A stretch of 64,000 nucleotides of DNA from Shimia sagamensis (GCF_900182745.1 NZ_FXTY01000008.1:124001-188000), one strand, 5' to 3'; shown: positions 32,950 through 42,806, counted from the first letter of the stretch. Translations and numbers: made by a program. The notes: generated from the letters alone by a model not told the origin.

Positions 32950-33056
32950 GTCGTACCTGACCTGACTTGTGTGCCTGAATTGGCTTTCCTGTCTATCTAA
33001 AGCCGTGGAGGGATTCCACTGCTTTTGACAGAACTGCGACAAGAATTAGCGTGTGA

Positions 33057-33911
33057 TTAGGGATGCAGTAGGGTGCCCTGCATCACACGGCGGGCATGCC
33101 CGGCGACCGTGACGCCATGTTTGGTCGCCGTAACAGAGATAAGGCTAGGGCGCCCCATTTCGACCCCTTGATGGATGGTAAGCGCTTGGTCACGTCCTTC
33201 AATTCGGTTGAGTAAAGCGGCTGTCGCGGCGCACGCACTGCCGGTTGCTGGGTCTTCTGGGATATTGTCGAGTGGCGCAAACATCCTCGCGTAAATTGTG
33301 TTGCCGTCGCGGACGTAGACAAACTGGGCAAAGTCCAGACCTGAGGGGTAGAGCCTATTGCCTTTTCTGATAGCGGTCACGTCCGGTGCGGTTCTTGAAA
33401 GAATGTCGCGGGATTTGACTTCGGTGATTGTGAAGGCCAGTCCTAAGGATGCCATCACCGGTGGATGCACCTGAAAGTGCAGCTCGTTTGTTTTTATGCG
33501 CAATGCCTCAGCCACCAATTCTGGGTTAGGTTCGCATAAAACTTCGAGCGGTTGTTTGGCTTCAAATGAGGCGCTTTGCCCGTCCGACACGCAGGTGAGC
33601 GGCCCAACACCAAGTTCGAGGACCATGCTTGTCGAAGGGCCTTCCCTGACCATTGCGCAGGCCGTTCCGACAATCGGATGCCCCGCAAAGGGAATTTCCA
33701 TGGTCGGCGTGAAGATGCGGACCCTTGCAGTGTGACCCTTGTTTTCCGGAGGAAAGACAAATGTTGTTTCAGAGAAATTGAACTCCCGCGCGATCTTCTG
33801 AAGGTCATTTTCAGGCAGCGTTGTTGCATCGGGAATTACCGCCAACTGATTGCCACCAAATGGATTTTTGGTAAAAACGTCATAGACAAAGTATGGGGTC
33901 ATCGATTGCAA
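33057..33911 (-). CDS. PhzF-family isomerase-like protein
   Basis: A 284-residue protein of the diaminopimelate-epimerase-like fold. Typical are YDVFTKNPFGGNQLAV near the N-terminus, IFTPTMEIPFAGHPIVGTA with the conserved Pro/Gly/His, and DPATGSACAATAALL in the second half. The catalytic Glu of PhzF is in NFSETTF. Substrate unknown; members are common in bacterial genomes and are not restricted to phenazine makers. The start may be 33902 (MTPYFVYDV). No operon partner points to a role. Confidence 0.8.
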   Translation of the reverse strand: MQSMTPYFVYDVFTKNPFGGNQLAVIPDATTLPENDLQKIAREFNFSETTFVFPPENKGHTARVRIFTPTMEIPFAGHPIVGTACAMVREGPSTSMVLELGVGPLTCVSDGQSASFEAKQPLEVLCEPNPELVAEALRIKTNELHFQVHPPVMASLGLAFTITEVKSRDILSRTAPDVTAIRKGNRLYPSGLDFAQFVYVRDGNTIYARMFAPLDNIPEDPATGSACAATAALLNRIEGRDQALTIHQGVEMGRPSLISVTATKHGVTVAGHARRVMQGTLLHP

Positions 33912-33934
33912 ACCTTCTGATTACAGGCCCAACC

Positions 33935-34636
33935 TTAAAGGCTGCTTGGCGTTGTTCGGTTGAGCTCGGCCCAGATGGGTAGGTGATCTGAGGCTACGCG
34001 GGCCGGGATGCGTGTCAAAACGCCGTGATTGTGGATTGTTAGGCCATTTGTGTGCGCAAACCCGTCTAAGCCCGCAATGGGGCGCGGAGCCGGGAAGGTG
34101 TGACCTGTCGAGACAAAGTCGAACTCCGGCGTCACCGCATCAAGCGCGGCTTTGGATCCCCATTCATTAAAATCTCCAGCGATGAGCGTGGGCATTTCGG
34201 GTAGTCGTCGCAGGGCGCGGGCGACCGCCCCCAACTGCATCAAGCGGTAGCGTCGGATTAGGCCTAGGTGGACGCCTATCACACGAATGTCACCAATGGC
34301 GGTGCGCAGGTCAGCTCGAATTGCACCGCGGGGCTCGAGCCCCGGCAATTCCAATCCAGATGCATCCAATATCTCAACACTTGAGCGCACAAGCATGGCG
34401 TTACCGTGAAAGCCCAGCGAGCCTTTGGGTTGACCAAAGTCTATGTTTTTAAATCCCTTTTTTGCCACCAGATCATGTGGCAACGCGGCTGGACGCGGCG
34501 GTAGCCGTTTGTCTGCTTCTTGCAAAACCACCACATCTGCCTTTAAAGCGCGGATCACAACCATGCTGCGGCTCGGGCGGCGCTGTAGGTCTACGCCGAC
34601 ACATTTTTGCAAATTGTAACTGGCAATACGCAGCAC
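33935..34636 (-). CDS. Endonuclease/exonuclease/phosphatase-family protein
   Basis: A 233-residue hydrolase of the EEP fold. Motifs in order: IASYNLQKCVG with the metal-binding Asn, VVVLQEADKRL with Glu, IGVHLGLI, LIAGDFNEWGS with Asp/Asn, and the C-terminal VASDHLPIWAEL with the Asp-His pair. Substrates in this family range from DNA to phospholipids and phosphoinositides; nothing here picks one. No signal peptide, so it is probably cytoplasmic. Confidence 0.82.
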   Translation of the reverse strand: MLRIASYNLQKCVGVDLQRRPSRSMVVIRALKADVVVLQEADKRLPPRPAALPHDLVAKKGFKNIDFGQPKGSLGFHGNAMLVRSSVEILDASGLELPGLEPRGAIRADLRTAIGDIRVIGVHLGLIRRYRLMQLGAVARALRRLPEMPTLIAGDFNEWGSKAALDAVTPEFDFVSTGHTFPAPRPIAGLDGFAHTNGLTIHNHGVLTRIPARVASDHLPIWAELNRTTPSSL

Positions 34637-34703
34637 GGATCATCCAATCTAACGAAACTTCGGAATATCTATACCATTGAGAATAGGGCGTTTTGGCCTG
34701 ATG

Positions 34704-36116
34704 TTAAGTGCCACAGAAAGTTTGTGTGACTTTTTCGGCATCTGTAGGCGGGGCGGTCAGATCTGTCCAATCTGGATTGGCTTCAAATGGGTTTGCCAAG
34801 GCATCGTTCAGTTGACGAAACAACGCAAAATCACCGTCCACGGCCTGAGCGATCATCGCCTCAATTTGGTGGTTTCTCGGGGTGAAAATGGGATTGGCCT
34901 TTCGCATGATATCACTGGGGACTGCATGCTGTAGAGCCAAGCGATCTTGCCATCGTATGCTCCAGTCCTGGAAGTCTGAGTGGTCCGTTACATCCAAAGA
35001 CGCTGTTGGGCTGTCTGTCAAATCTCGGAAAGTGTTGGTGAAATCAGATTTTTGGTCGGTCATTATGGAGAGCAGCTGCGAGATAAGCCGATCATCACCC
35101 ACCACGGCCTCGGCAATACCGAGTTTTTTACCAAATGCTTGGCGCCAAAATTGCCGCAGCATGTCTGGCATATCATTAACTAGGTTGGTGAACTCTTCGA
35201 CTGCGGCGTCTGAATTTTTTTCGAGAGGCAGGAGAGAGGTCGCCAGTTGTGCCATATTCCACGCAATTATTTGTGGTTGGTTTCCATAGGCATAGCGCCC
35301 ATGTCGGTCTATGGACGAGAATACTTGGCCCGGGTGGAAGGCGTCCATGAAAGCGCAAGGTCCGTAGTCTATTGTTTCGCCGGAAATGGCACAGTTGTCG
35401 GTGTTCATGACACCATGAATAAAGCCAACGGACATCCATTTGGCGACAAGGTTGGCTTGCCGAGCGATGACTGCTTTTAGAAAGGCCGCTGGCGTGTTCG
35501 CGTCCGGGTAGTGTCGCGCGCAGGCGTATTCCATAAGGGCCTGTAACCCGTCTGTATCTTGGCGGGCGGCCAAGGCTTGGAAGGTGCCAACGCGAATATG
35601 ACTTGAAGCCACTCGAGTGAGAACGGCGCCTGGCAGAGGGCGGTCGCGCATGATCTCTTCACCGGTTTCAACGGCAGCCAAGGCCCGGGTTGATGGGATG
35701 CCAAGCGCATGCATGGCTTCTGACACAACATATTCCCGCAAAACCGGCCCAAGCCAGGCGCGGCCATCGCCCCTTCGAGCATAAGGTGTGGGACCAGACC
35801 CTTTAAGTTGAATATCGTAGCCCTTTGATTCTCCGAGCAAAACGGCGCGTCCGTCACCCATTTGCGGGTTCCAGTTGCCAAATTGGTGGCCCGCATAGAA
35901 CAGCGCAATTGGATCAGCACCTTCGGGGACAGTGGTCCCGGAAAACACGTGAGCCAGTTCTAGTTCATCCTCGGCGCCTGTGATGCCCAGTGCTGTGGCC
36001 AAGGAGTGATTGAATGCGACCAATTTGGGGGCACGAACTGGATAGGGTTTTTGATGTGAAAACAAGCGGTTGGGCAGGTCCACATAGGTATTGTCGAAGG
36101 GGATGTGCAGGGTCAT
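34704..36116 (-). CDS. selO: SelO (YdiU) protein AMP-transferase
   Basis: A 470-residue pseudokinase that attaches AMP to other proteins. Family motifs: YAGHQFGNWNPQMGDGRAVL, then YDIQLKGSGPTPYARRGDGR, VSEAMHALGIPSTRALA and FIHGVMNTDNCAISG. The length is near the usual one. The C-terminal end has no Cys or Sec redox motif typical of some members. The name reflects selenoprotein relatives; this one needs no selenium. It is transcribed leftward with a hairpin at about 50-80 bases upstream. Confidence 0.9.
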   Translation of the reverse strand: MTLHIPFDNTYVDLPNRLFSHQKPYPVRAPKLVAFNHSLATALGITGAEDELELAHVFSGTTVPEGADPIALFYAGHQFGNWNPQMGDGRAVLLGESKGYDIQLKGSGPTPYARRGDGRAWLGPVLREYVVSEAMHALGIPSTRALAAVETGEEIMRDRPLPGAVLTRVASSHIRVGTFQALAARQDTDGLQALMEYACARHYPDANTPAAFLKAVIARQANLVAKWMSVGFIHGVMNTDNCAISGETIDYGPCAFMDAFHPGQVFSSIDRHGRYAYGNQPQIIAWNMAQLATSLLPLEKNSDAAVEEFTNLVNDMPDMLRQFWRQAFGKKLGIAEAVVGDDRLISQLLSIMTDQKSDFTNTFRDLTDSPTASLDVTDHSDFQDWSIRWQDRLALQHAVPSDIMRKANPIFTPRNHQIEAMIAQAVDGDFALFRQLNDALANPFEANPDWTDLTAPPTDAEKVTQTFCGT

Positions 36117-36163
36117 AGGCGCAGCATACTGGGCTTTGAGAGGATTGCCACTGTTGGCACCTC

Positions 36164-36193
36164 ACAAGACTGCGATTGTGTGCGCAGTCTTGT
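36164..36193. other. Hairpin between nucleoside hydrolase and selO
   Basis: ACAAGACTGCG and CGCAGTCTTGT form a perfect 11-pair stem over an 8-base loop. It may end the nucleoside hydrolase transcript, although T-tracts are missing, or act in the selO leader. Confidence 0.5.
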
Positions 36194-36217
36194 AATATTG
36201 GGGAGGGTTTTCACGCC

Positions 36218-37159
36218 TCAAAGGCGGCTAAGGCGTTCAGTTAAAAGGGAAAAGAGCCCATCGGAATCCACATCTCCGATAAAGAGCGCGTTCGGTTTGC
36301 GATCGGTAACCCGCCACCAGTCAGCAACGGTCATGCCCATGGTCAATTCCGAGGTGGTTTCGATTTCCACGTTGATGTGGCGACCCGAGAATAGTTCTGG
36401 CTGGATCAGGTAGGCGGTCACGCAAGGATCATGCAGAGGTGCGCCGTTGGACCCATACTTCTCTTTGTCAAATCGTTCAAAGAAATCAGTCATTTCCGCG
36501 ACTGCTGTGCCAACATTGGTACCAATATTGCGGAAAGCGTCGTTGCGCGATGGCGTGACCAAAGCCTTGTGAGTGACATCTAGCGGCATCACAACAATTG
36601 GAACGCCAGATTTAAAAACAATATCAGCGGCTTGAGGGTCTACGTAGATGTTGAATTCCGCGGCGGGAGTGATGTTGCCGACTTCGAAGTATGCACCGCC
36701 CATCAGGACAATTTCCTGAACCTTTTCAACAATATCTGGCGCCTTTTCAAAAGCCGTTCCAATGTTGGTCAGGGGTCCAAGGGGGCAGAGTGTGACAGTA
36801 CCTGCCTCATGGTTGCGGAGCGTGTCGATAATATAGTCAACAGCGTGTTGCGCCTGCACGTCCATCACAGGATCTGGCAGCACAGGCCCATTGAGGCCGG
36901 TTTTGCCGTGCACATGCTCAGCGGTAACAAGCTCTCGGCCCATGGGGCGGTCACATCCTTCGAACACCTTAGTGTCGGTTTTGCCGGCTAACTCACAGAC
37001 AATACGCGCATTTTTTGAAGTCAGGGCCAATGGCACGTTGCCCGCGACTGCGGTGATACCAAGCACGTCGAGGTCCTCGGGGCTGGCCAATGCCAATAGT
37101 ATGGCGACCGCGTCGTCCTGTCCGGGATCCGTGTCGATGATGATCTTGCGCGCGCTCAT
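36218..37159 (-). CDS. Inosine/uridine-preferring nucleoside hydrolase
   Basis: A 313-residue enzyme that splits ribonucleosides to base and ribose. The calcium and ribose motif IIIDTDPGQDDAVAILLAL starts at residue 5; VLMGGAYFEVGNITPAAEFN lies in the middle, and HDPCVTAYLI closes the active site. I use MSARKIIID at 37159, with GAGGGC upstream; the longer frame has no support. It starts about 300 bases from the divergent selD. Confidence 0.88.
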   Translation of the reverse strand: MSARKIIIDTDPGQDDAVAILLALASPEDLDVLGITAVAGNVPLALTSKNARIVCELAGKTDTKVFEGCDRPMGRELVTAEHVHGKTGLNGPVLPDPVMDVQAQHAVDYIIDTLRNHEAGTVTLCPLGPLTNIGTAFEKAPDIVEKVQEIVLMGGAYFEVGNITPAAEFNIYVDPQAADIVFKSGVPIVVMPLDVTHKALVTPSRNDAFRNIGTNVGTAVAEMTDFFERFDKEKYGSNGAPLHDPCVTAYLIQPELFSGRHINVEIETTSELTMGMTVADWWRVTDRKPNALFIGDVDSDGLFSLLTERLSRL

Positions 37160-37236
37160 GATGTGCCCTCGTGGTCGTTGGAATTTGCACCCTGTCAAGG
37201 CGTAGGACGCTTGTCTAGCATGGATCATATTGCTGA

Positions 37237-37252
37237 GGTAAATAATTTTACC
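37237..37252. promoter_or_regulatory. Small palindrome in the nucleoside hydrolase/selD gap
   Basis: GGTAAA and TTTACC flank TAAT, about 80 bases upstream of the nucleoside hydrolase ATG. A possible operator for that gene. The rest of the gap (37160-37455) shows no other clear element. Confidence 0.3.
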
Positions 37253-37455
37253 AAACGGTTCAAAAATGACCAAAATGCATGTCGGTATCACGTTGGTATA
37301 GCGACTGTATAGCGGAGGTGCGTTTTTGGTGGGCGAAATGGGTGTTGCGCAAGTGTGTTAAGAGGCCGCACGCACGCGCTTTTGCTGTTGCACGGTGGGG
37401 TCTTCCTCTAAATCCTGCAACCAACCAATAAGTTGAAGGAATATGACAGTTGGGC

Positions 37456-39630
37456 ATGACCTCATACACCACGTTGTCGCGGGACTTGGTTCTGGTGGGT
37501 GGCGGCCATGCCCATGCGTTGATGCTGCGCATGTGGGGCATGAAACCTGTGCACGGCGTTCAGGTGACGTTAATCAATCCCGGACCAACCGCGCCGTATT
37601 CGGGTATGTTACCGGGGCATATCGCGGGGCATTACACACGCGATGATTTGGAAATCGATTTGGTGAAGTTGGCCCGGTTTGCCGGGGCGCGGGTGATTTT
37701 TGGTGCGGCTGATGGGATCGATGCGACACGAAAAGTGATCCATGTGACGGGACGCGGGGAGGTCGCGTATGATCTGGCGTCTTTGGACGTGGGATTGCAT
37801 GCGCAGGCTCCGCACATACCGGGGTTTGCGGCATATGGGATCGGGGCCAAGCCACTGGATAGATATGCGGATCGTTGGGCCGCGTATGTGCTGGACGTGA
37901 CCGTAGGTGCAAAGAAAGGCCAAGTGGCCGTGATCGGCGGCGGTGTGGCTGGGTGTGAGCTGGCGTTGGCCATGGCCTACAAGTTGAAAGGGCTGGGCAG
38001 GCAAAGCTGCGTGACGTTGATCGAGGGCCAAACCAAATTGGCCAGTGCAATCCCCGGAGCGGATCGGATTTTGCGCGAAGAGATGTTAGGCATGGGCGTG
38101 ACAGTCGTGAGTGCCGTGGCGGTTGATGCGGTCACTCAGGACGCGGTTTTGCTCAAGGGGCGGTCTTCGGTGCCATCAGAGTTCACAGTGGGCGCCGCAG
38201 GAGGGTTTGCGCACGCATGGCTTTCGGCGTCTGACTTGCCAAAGGATCAGGGTGGATTTGTGCAGGTTAATGACCAGTTACTGGTCGCCGGGCAAGAAGA
38301 TCTGTTTGCAGTTGGGGATTGCGCGGCGCTGACGGAAAGCCCCCGGCCTAAAGCAGGTGTGTTTGCGGTGCGCGCAGCACCGGTTTTGTACAGCAACATT
38401 TGTGCGACGTTGACTGGTGGGATTCTCAAGAAATTTCAGCCACAAACCGACTATTTGAAGCTTATGTCCTTGGGCAGAAAAGATGCGATGGCCGCAAAAT
38501 GGGGACGATGTTTGGCTTCACCCAAGGCACGCTTGTGGCAATGGAAAAATAGTATTGATCAAACCTTTATGCGAAAGTTTTCGGAACTTCCTGTGATGAA
38601 ACCCGTAAAGGTGGACGGTCCAGTTGCGCTTGGAAGCGATGACGAACAGATGTTGTGTGGGGGCTGCGGCGCCAAGGTTGCACCGGGGCAATTGAGCGCA
38701 GCCCTGGCGGAGATGCCTGCTTTGCAGCGTGAAGATGTGCTTCAGGGCGCAGGCGACGATGCCGCTGTGCTGGACATTGGCGGGCAGAAGCAGGTGATGA
38801 GTGTCGACCATCTGCGCGGGTTTGTGATGGATTACGGCTTGATGGGACGCATTGCGGCCGTGCATGCGCTTGGTGACGTCTGGGCGATGGGCGCAAAGCC
38901 GCAGTCGGCGTTGCTATCGGTCACCTTGCCGCGCTTGACGCCAGCGATGCAGGCGCGGGCGATGCGCGAAATGTTGGACGGTGTTGGCAAGGTGGTGCGT
39001 GGAGCTGGCGCGGAGATTGTGGGCGGACATTCAGCCATGGGGGCAGAGCTGACCATCGGATTGACCGTCACAGGCTTGATGGATGGTAATGCGATCACAT
39101 TGGCGGGTGCAAAAGTTGGTGATGCGTTGATCCTGACACGGCCCCTTGGGTCTGGCACGCTTTTGGCGGCTGAGATGCAGGGCAAAGCAGACGGGCGTGA
39201 TGTGGCGGCGCTTTACGAGATCATGGCACATCCGCAAGGGGATGCAGCGGAGATTTTAAAAGGCGCGCATGCGATGACCGATGTGACCGGCTTTGGCTTG
39301 GCTGGGCATTTGATGGTGATGTGTCGGGCTTCCGGTGTGGCGGCGGAAGTTTGCCTGGCCGATGTGCCCGCCTATGCGGGGGCAGAAGCGTTGGCAGACG
39401 CGGGGTACCGCAGCACGATTTATGAGGACAATAGGTCGGCGGCTCCGGTGTTTGGGCCGGACAGCGCTAAGATGGCTCTGCTTCATGATCCGCAGACCTC
39501 GGGCGGTTTTTTAGCGGCGGTCGCGGCGGAGGAGGCGGTCGCACTGGCGGCACAATTGCGAGCAGCGGGCCATGACGCAGCAGTGATTGGTGATGTGCGT
39601 GCCGGAGAGCCGTCGATCACTCTGAGCTGA
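37456..39630 (+). CDS. selD: Selenide, water dikinase fused to an NAD(P)/FAD oxidoreductase domain
   Basis: A 724-residue fusion. Residues 1 to about 370 are a pyridine-nucleotide disulfide-type flavoprotein: DLVLVGGGHAHALML near the start, VAVIGGGVAGCELALAM in the middle and LFAVGDCAAL at the end. About 395-724 is SelD, which makes selenophosphate from selenide and ATP: CGGCGAK holds the catalytic Cys404 and Lys407 (E. coli Cys17 and Lys20), with GDDAAVLD and GGHSAMG after it. The flavin domain may reduce selenium. ATG at 37456; an ATG at 37443 is in another frame. The end overlaps mnmH by 14 bases, tail to tail. Confidence 0.92.
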   Translation: MTSYTTLSRDLVLVGGGHAHALMLRMWGMKPVHGVQVTLINPGPTAPYSGMLPGHIAGHYTRDDLEIDLVKLARFAGARVIFGAADGIDATRKVIHVTGRGEVAYDLASLDVGLHAQAPHIPGFAAYGIGAKPLDRYADRWAAYVLDVTVGAKKGQVAVIGGGVAGCELALAMAYKLKGLGRQSCVTLIEGQTKLASAIPGADRILREEMLGMGVTVVSAVAVDAVTQDAVLLKGRSSVPSEFTVGAAGGFAHAWLSASDLPKDQGGFVQVNDQLLVAGQEDLFAVGDCAALTESPRPKAGVFAVRAAPVLYSNICATLTGGILKKFQPQTDYLKLMSLGRKDAMAAKWGRCLASPKARLWQWKNSIDQTFMRKFSELPVMKPVKVDGPVALGSDDEQMLCGGCGAKVAPGQLSAALAEMPALQREDVLQGAGDDAAVLDIGGQKQVMSVDHLRGFVMDYGLMGRIAAVHALGDVWAMGAKPQSALLSVTLPRLTPAMQARAMREMLDGVGKVVRGAGAEIVGGHSAMGAELTIGLTVTGLMDGNAITLAGAKVGDALILTRPLGSGTLLAAEMQGKADGRDVAALYEIMAHPQGDAAEILKGAHAMTDVTGFGLAGHLMVMCRASGVAAEVCLADVPAYAGAEALADAGYRSTIYEDNRSAAPVFGPDSAKMALLHDPQTSGGFLAAVAAEEAVALAAQLRAAGHDAAVIGDVRAGEPSITLS

Positions 39631-40657
39631 TCAACTTGGCTGCGCAGACCGCTAATGTCTCATCGCTGAGATCAGGGAGGGCGATTTCCTCTGGCTCTGG
39701 CGCGTGGGCGCGGGAAATGCGGGCGTAGCGGGGATCGTAGTGGGCTTCGATCAAAGCTCGTGCGAGGGGCTTGAAGTTCTGTGCCACGGCGAGGGCTTTC
39801 CATTGTGCCACTTTTTCGTGACCGTGGTAGCGGGTGAGCATGTCCAACACAGTGGCCAGTTTGGCACCGTCAGCCAGCATGTCCGGATAGGCAGAGACGA
39901 GGTGGTCTGCCCTGGCGTCTAGTGGTGCGGAAAGGCGCAGGTTAGTTGCGGCGATCATGGTCTTCCAGAGGGTTGGCGGGATGATCAATCGGCCGATTTT
40001 GGAGCTCTCCGCTTCAACAAAAACCGGGCGGTTTGGCTGAAGTTTGGCGATGCCCATTGCGAGGCGGCTTTCAAAGGATTTCTGGCTTGGTTGGTTTTCA
40101 CCCATGGGGCCAAAAAGACTGCCGCGATGTTCTGCCATAGCCTCAAGATCAAGCGTTTGTGCGCCTTGCTCACTCAGGTGATCCAGTAGTCGGGTTTTGG
40201 CGGTGCCCGTGCCGCCGTCGATCACCACCACAGGACAGGGCATGCTACCCTCATAGAGCGCCTTGGAGACCAAGCGTCGATAGGCCTGATAGCCGCCCTC
40301 GATCGTGTCGGCACGCCAGCCAATTTGTTTTAATATGATTGCCACGGAGCCGGACCGTTGGCCGCCGCGCCAGCAGTAGACCAGCGGTTTGTAGCTGCCT
40401 GAGCGCTCGGCAAGCGGACCTTCGAGGTGCGCCGCGACGTTGCGCGCGACAATCGCCGCGCCGATTTTACGTGCTTTGAACGGGTCTTCCTGCACGTAGA
40501 TGGTGCCAACCCGCGCACGTTCCTCGTTGGACATGGCCGGAAGGTTGATCGCGCCAGGTATGTGGTCCTCGGCAAACTCTGCAGGAGAACGCACGTCGAT
40601 GATCTGATCAAACGGTAGGGTGGCGAGATCGGAAATTTGGGTCAGCGGGAGAGGCAT
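39617..40657 (-). CDS. mnmH: tRNA 2-selenouridine synthase
   Basis: A 346-residue enzyme (also called SelU or YbbB) that replaces sulfur by selenium in the wobble 2-thiouridine of tRNAs, using selenophosphate. The rhodanese domain holds VYCWRGGQRSGS with catalytic Cys95; a P-loop GGTGTAKT lies at 148-155. I start at MPLPLTQIS. It is convergent with selD, its selenium donor. No selA, selB or selenocysteine tRNA is in the window. Confidence 0.92.
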   Translation of the reverse strand: MPLPLTQISDLATLPFDQIIDVRSPAEFAEDHIPGAINLPAMSNEERARVGTIYVQEDPFKARKIGAAIVARNVAAHLEGPLAERSGSYKPLVYCWRGGQRSGSVAIILKQIGWRADTIEGGYQAYRRLVSKALYEGSMPCPVVVIDGGTGTAKTRLLDHLSEQGAQTLDLEAMAEHRGSLFGPMGENQPSQKSFESRLAMGIAKLQPNRPVFVEAESSKIGRLIIPPTLWKTMIAATNLRLSAPLDARADHLVSAYPDMLADGAKLATVLDMLTRYHGHEKVAQWKALAVAQNFKPLARALIEAHYDPRYARISRAHAPEPEEIALPDLSDETLAVCAAKLISSE

Positions 40658-40696
40658 GCACGAGTCCAAGTAAGTTGCCTTGTGCATAGAGGCAAA

Positions 40697-40728
40697 GGCC
40701 GCGGCGCGCCAGAGGTCGGGCCGCGGCC
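40697..40728 (-). terminator. GC-rich hairpin after paaZ
   Basis: On the minus strand, GGCCGCGGC pairs with GCCGCGGCC over a 14-base loop, about 10 bases after the paaZ stop, and is followed by TTTGCC. A weak terminator or stabilising 3' end. Confidence 0.45.
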
Positions 40729-40737
40729 AATCGGCGC

Positions 40738-42768
40738 TTAGTAAGCCACCATGGTCAGCAACTCGTATTCAGCAACCATCTCATCATCCTGATTGGAGGC
40801 GGTGACGTGCCAACGGACCTCGCCGTATTCCTCGTTACGCTTGGTCTTTTTCTTCACCGTTAGGCGCACCTTGAGCCTATCCCCGGCCACTACAGGCTTC
40901 ATGAAGCGCAGGGTGTCGAGGCCGGTGTTGGCCAGAACAGGGCCTTCGTTGGGTTCGACAAAGAGACCGGCGGCGAAGGACAGCAGCAGGTAGCCATGGG
41001 CAACGCGGCCGGGGAAGAACGGGTTTCGCGCAGCCGCGTCCTCGTCCATGTGGGCATAGAAGGTGTCTCCGGTGAAGTTGGCGAAGTGCTCGATGTCCTC
41101 CAGCGTGATCTCACGAGGTTTGGTGTAGAGGGTTTCGCCAACCGCCAGTTCGCCAAAGCGGCGGGTGAAGGGGTGGGCGCCTGCGTCACTTTCTTTGGCG
41201 CCAGGAACCCATTGCTGTCTGATGCCAGTGAGGATGTCGGGGCTGCCCTGGATGGCTGTGCGTTGCATGTAGTGTTTCACGGCGCGGATGCCGCCAAGCT
41301 CTTCGCCGCCGCCGGCGCGGCCGGGGCCGCCGTGAACCATATGGGGCAGGGGTGAGCCGTGGCCGGTGCTTTCCCCCATGCTGTCGCGGTTGTTGAAATA
41401 GAGCCGTCCGTGGAAGGCGCCAGCGCCCATGGCAACCTCGCGGGCAACCTCTGCGTCACGGGTGATGATGGAGGCAACAAGCGAGCCCTGACCTTTGTTG
41501 GCCAGCGCAATGGCATGATCAAGATCGCGGTAGCCCATGAGGGTGGAAACAGGACCAAAGGCTTCAGAGGCGTGTACGTGTTTGGCTGTGTCGGGTGCGG
41601 CACAGTGGAACAGCATTGGTGGCACAAAGGCGCCTTTGTTGGCGTCGGCGCCCTCGACAGTGAAGTCATCCGGGTTGCCAAAGACGCGTTCAGCCTCCGT
41701 GCCCAGCAATGCGGCTTTTTCGAGCACATCCCGTTTTTGACCTGCGGAGACCAGCGCGCCCATGCGGGTGGTTTCCAAACGAGGATCGCCAATCACGGTT
41801 TTGGACAGGCGGGCGGAGAGAGCTTCGATGACAGCTTCAGTCACGGCCTCAGGCGCAATGATGCGGCGAATTGCGGTGCATTTCTGACCCGCTTTGGTGG
41901 TCATTTCGCGAGACACTTCTTTAATGAAGAGGTCAAATTCTGGCGAACCGGGTTTGGCATCTGGCCCTAGGATCGAGGCATTCAGGCTGTCGGCCTCTGA
42001 CGTGAACCGTACCGAGTTTCCCAAAATCAAAGGGTTGGACCGCAGTTTTAACGCAGTGTCAGCGGAGCCGGTGAAAGCCACAGCGTCTTGGCAATTCAGA
42101 TGGTCCAACATGTCGCCCAAGCCGCCTGCCACCAGTTGCACCGCGCCGTCGGGCAAGATGCCACTGTCAATCATAATGTGCACGCAAAGCTCGGTGACGT
42201 AGCATGTTGAGGTGGCTGGTTTGACAATTGCAGGCACGCCGGCGAGCAGGGTGGGCGCAAGCTTTTCCAACATGCCCCAAACCGGGAAGTTGAAGGCGTT
42301 GATGTGCACCGCGACGCCTTGGATTGGGGTGCAGATGTGTTGGCCCATGAAAGTGCCGTTGCGGGAGAGTTGCTCCAACTCACCATCGACATAGATGGTG
42401 CTGTCGGGCATCTCGCGGCGACCTTTGGAGGCAAACACCAGCATTGTGCCAATGCCACCGTCGATGTCGATTTGATGGTCAGCTTGGGTGGCGCCGGTGT
42501 TGAAGGAGAGCTCGTACATGGCTTTGCGGTTCTGGCGCAGATGCAGGGCGAGCGCTTTGAGCATGCGAGCGCGATCATGGAACGTCATTTTACGTAAGGC
42601 GGGGCCACCAACGTTGCGGGCGTAATCGAGCATGGCCTGAACATCGAGGGCGTCATTTCCTGCGGTGGCGATCACTTCTCCGGTGATGGCAGAAGCGATA
42701 TGGCGCGCACCTGCGCCGGGCGCGACCCAGTGGCCTGCGGCAAAGCTCGAAATGTTTTGGATGGACAT
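40738..42768 (-). CDS. paaZ: PaaZ: oxepin-CoA hydrolase and semialdehyde dehydrogenase
   Basis: A 676-residue bifunctional enzyme that opens the oxepin-CoA ring and oxidises the aldehyde. The N-terminal aldehyde dehydrogenase shows HINAFNFPVWGMLEKLAP, VAFTGSADTA and the nucleophile in TTKAGQKCTAIRR. The C-terminal MaoC-like hydratase domain (from about 540) has FYAHMDEDAAARNPFFPGRV. I start at MSIQNISSF with GGAGAGAGCC upstream. It is divergent from paaI; their shared gap holds a PaaR-type operator. Confidence 0.93.
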   Translation of the reverse strand: MSIQNISSFAAGHWVAPGAGARHIASAITGEVIATAGNDALDVQAMLDYARNVGGPALRKMTFHDRARMLKALALHLRQNRKAMYELSFNTGATQADHQIDIDGGIGTMLVFASKGRREMPDSTIYVDGELEQLSRNGTFMGQHICTPIQGVAVHINAFNFPVWGMLEKLAPTLLAGVPAIVKPATSTCYVTELCVHIMIDSGILPDGAVQLVAGGLGDMLDHLNCQDAVAFTGSADTALKLRSNPLILGNSVRFTSEADSLNASILGPDAKPGSPEFDLFIKEVSREMTTKAGQKCTAIRRIIAPEAVTEAVIEALSARLSKTVIGDPRLETTRMGALVSAGQKRDVLEKAALLGTEAERVFGNPDDFTVEGADANKGAFVPPMLFHCAAPDTAKHVHASEAFGPVSTLMGYRDLDHAIALANKGQGSLVASIITRDAEVAREVAMGAGAFHGRLYFNNRDSMGESTGHGSPLPHMVHGGPGRAGGGEELGGIRAVKHYMQRTAIQGSPDILTGIRQQWVPGAKESDAGAHPFTRRFGELAVGETLYTKPREITLEDIEHFANFTGDTFYAHMDEDAAARNPFFPGRVAHGYLLLSFAAGLFVEPNEGPVLANTGLDTLRFMKPVVAGDRLKVRLTVKKKTKRNEEYGEVRWHVTASNQDDEMVAEYELLTMVAY

Positions 42769-42806
42769 GGCTCTCTCCCCGATATGTCTCCGTGAATCAT
42801 TTATTG

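Noticed and set aside
37443-37646. Alternative rightward gene starting at the ATG with AAGGA upstream
   Set aside because: The frame is short and has no homology; the selD frame at 37456 has a full flavin-binding start.
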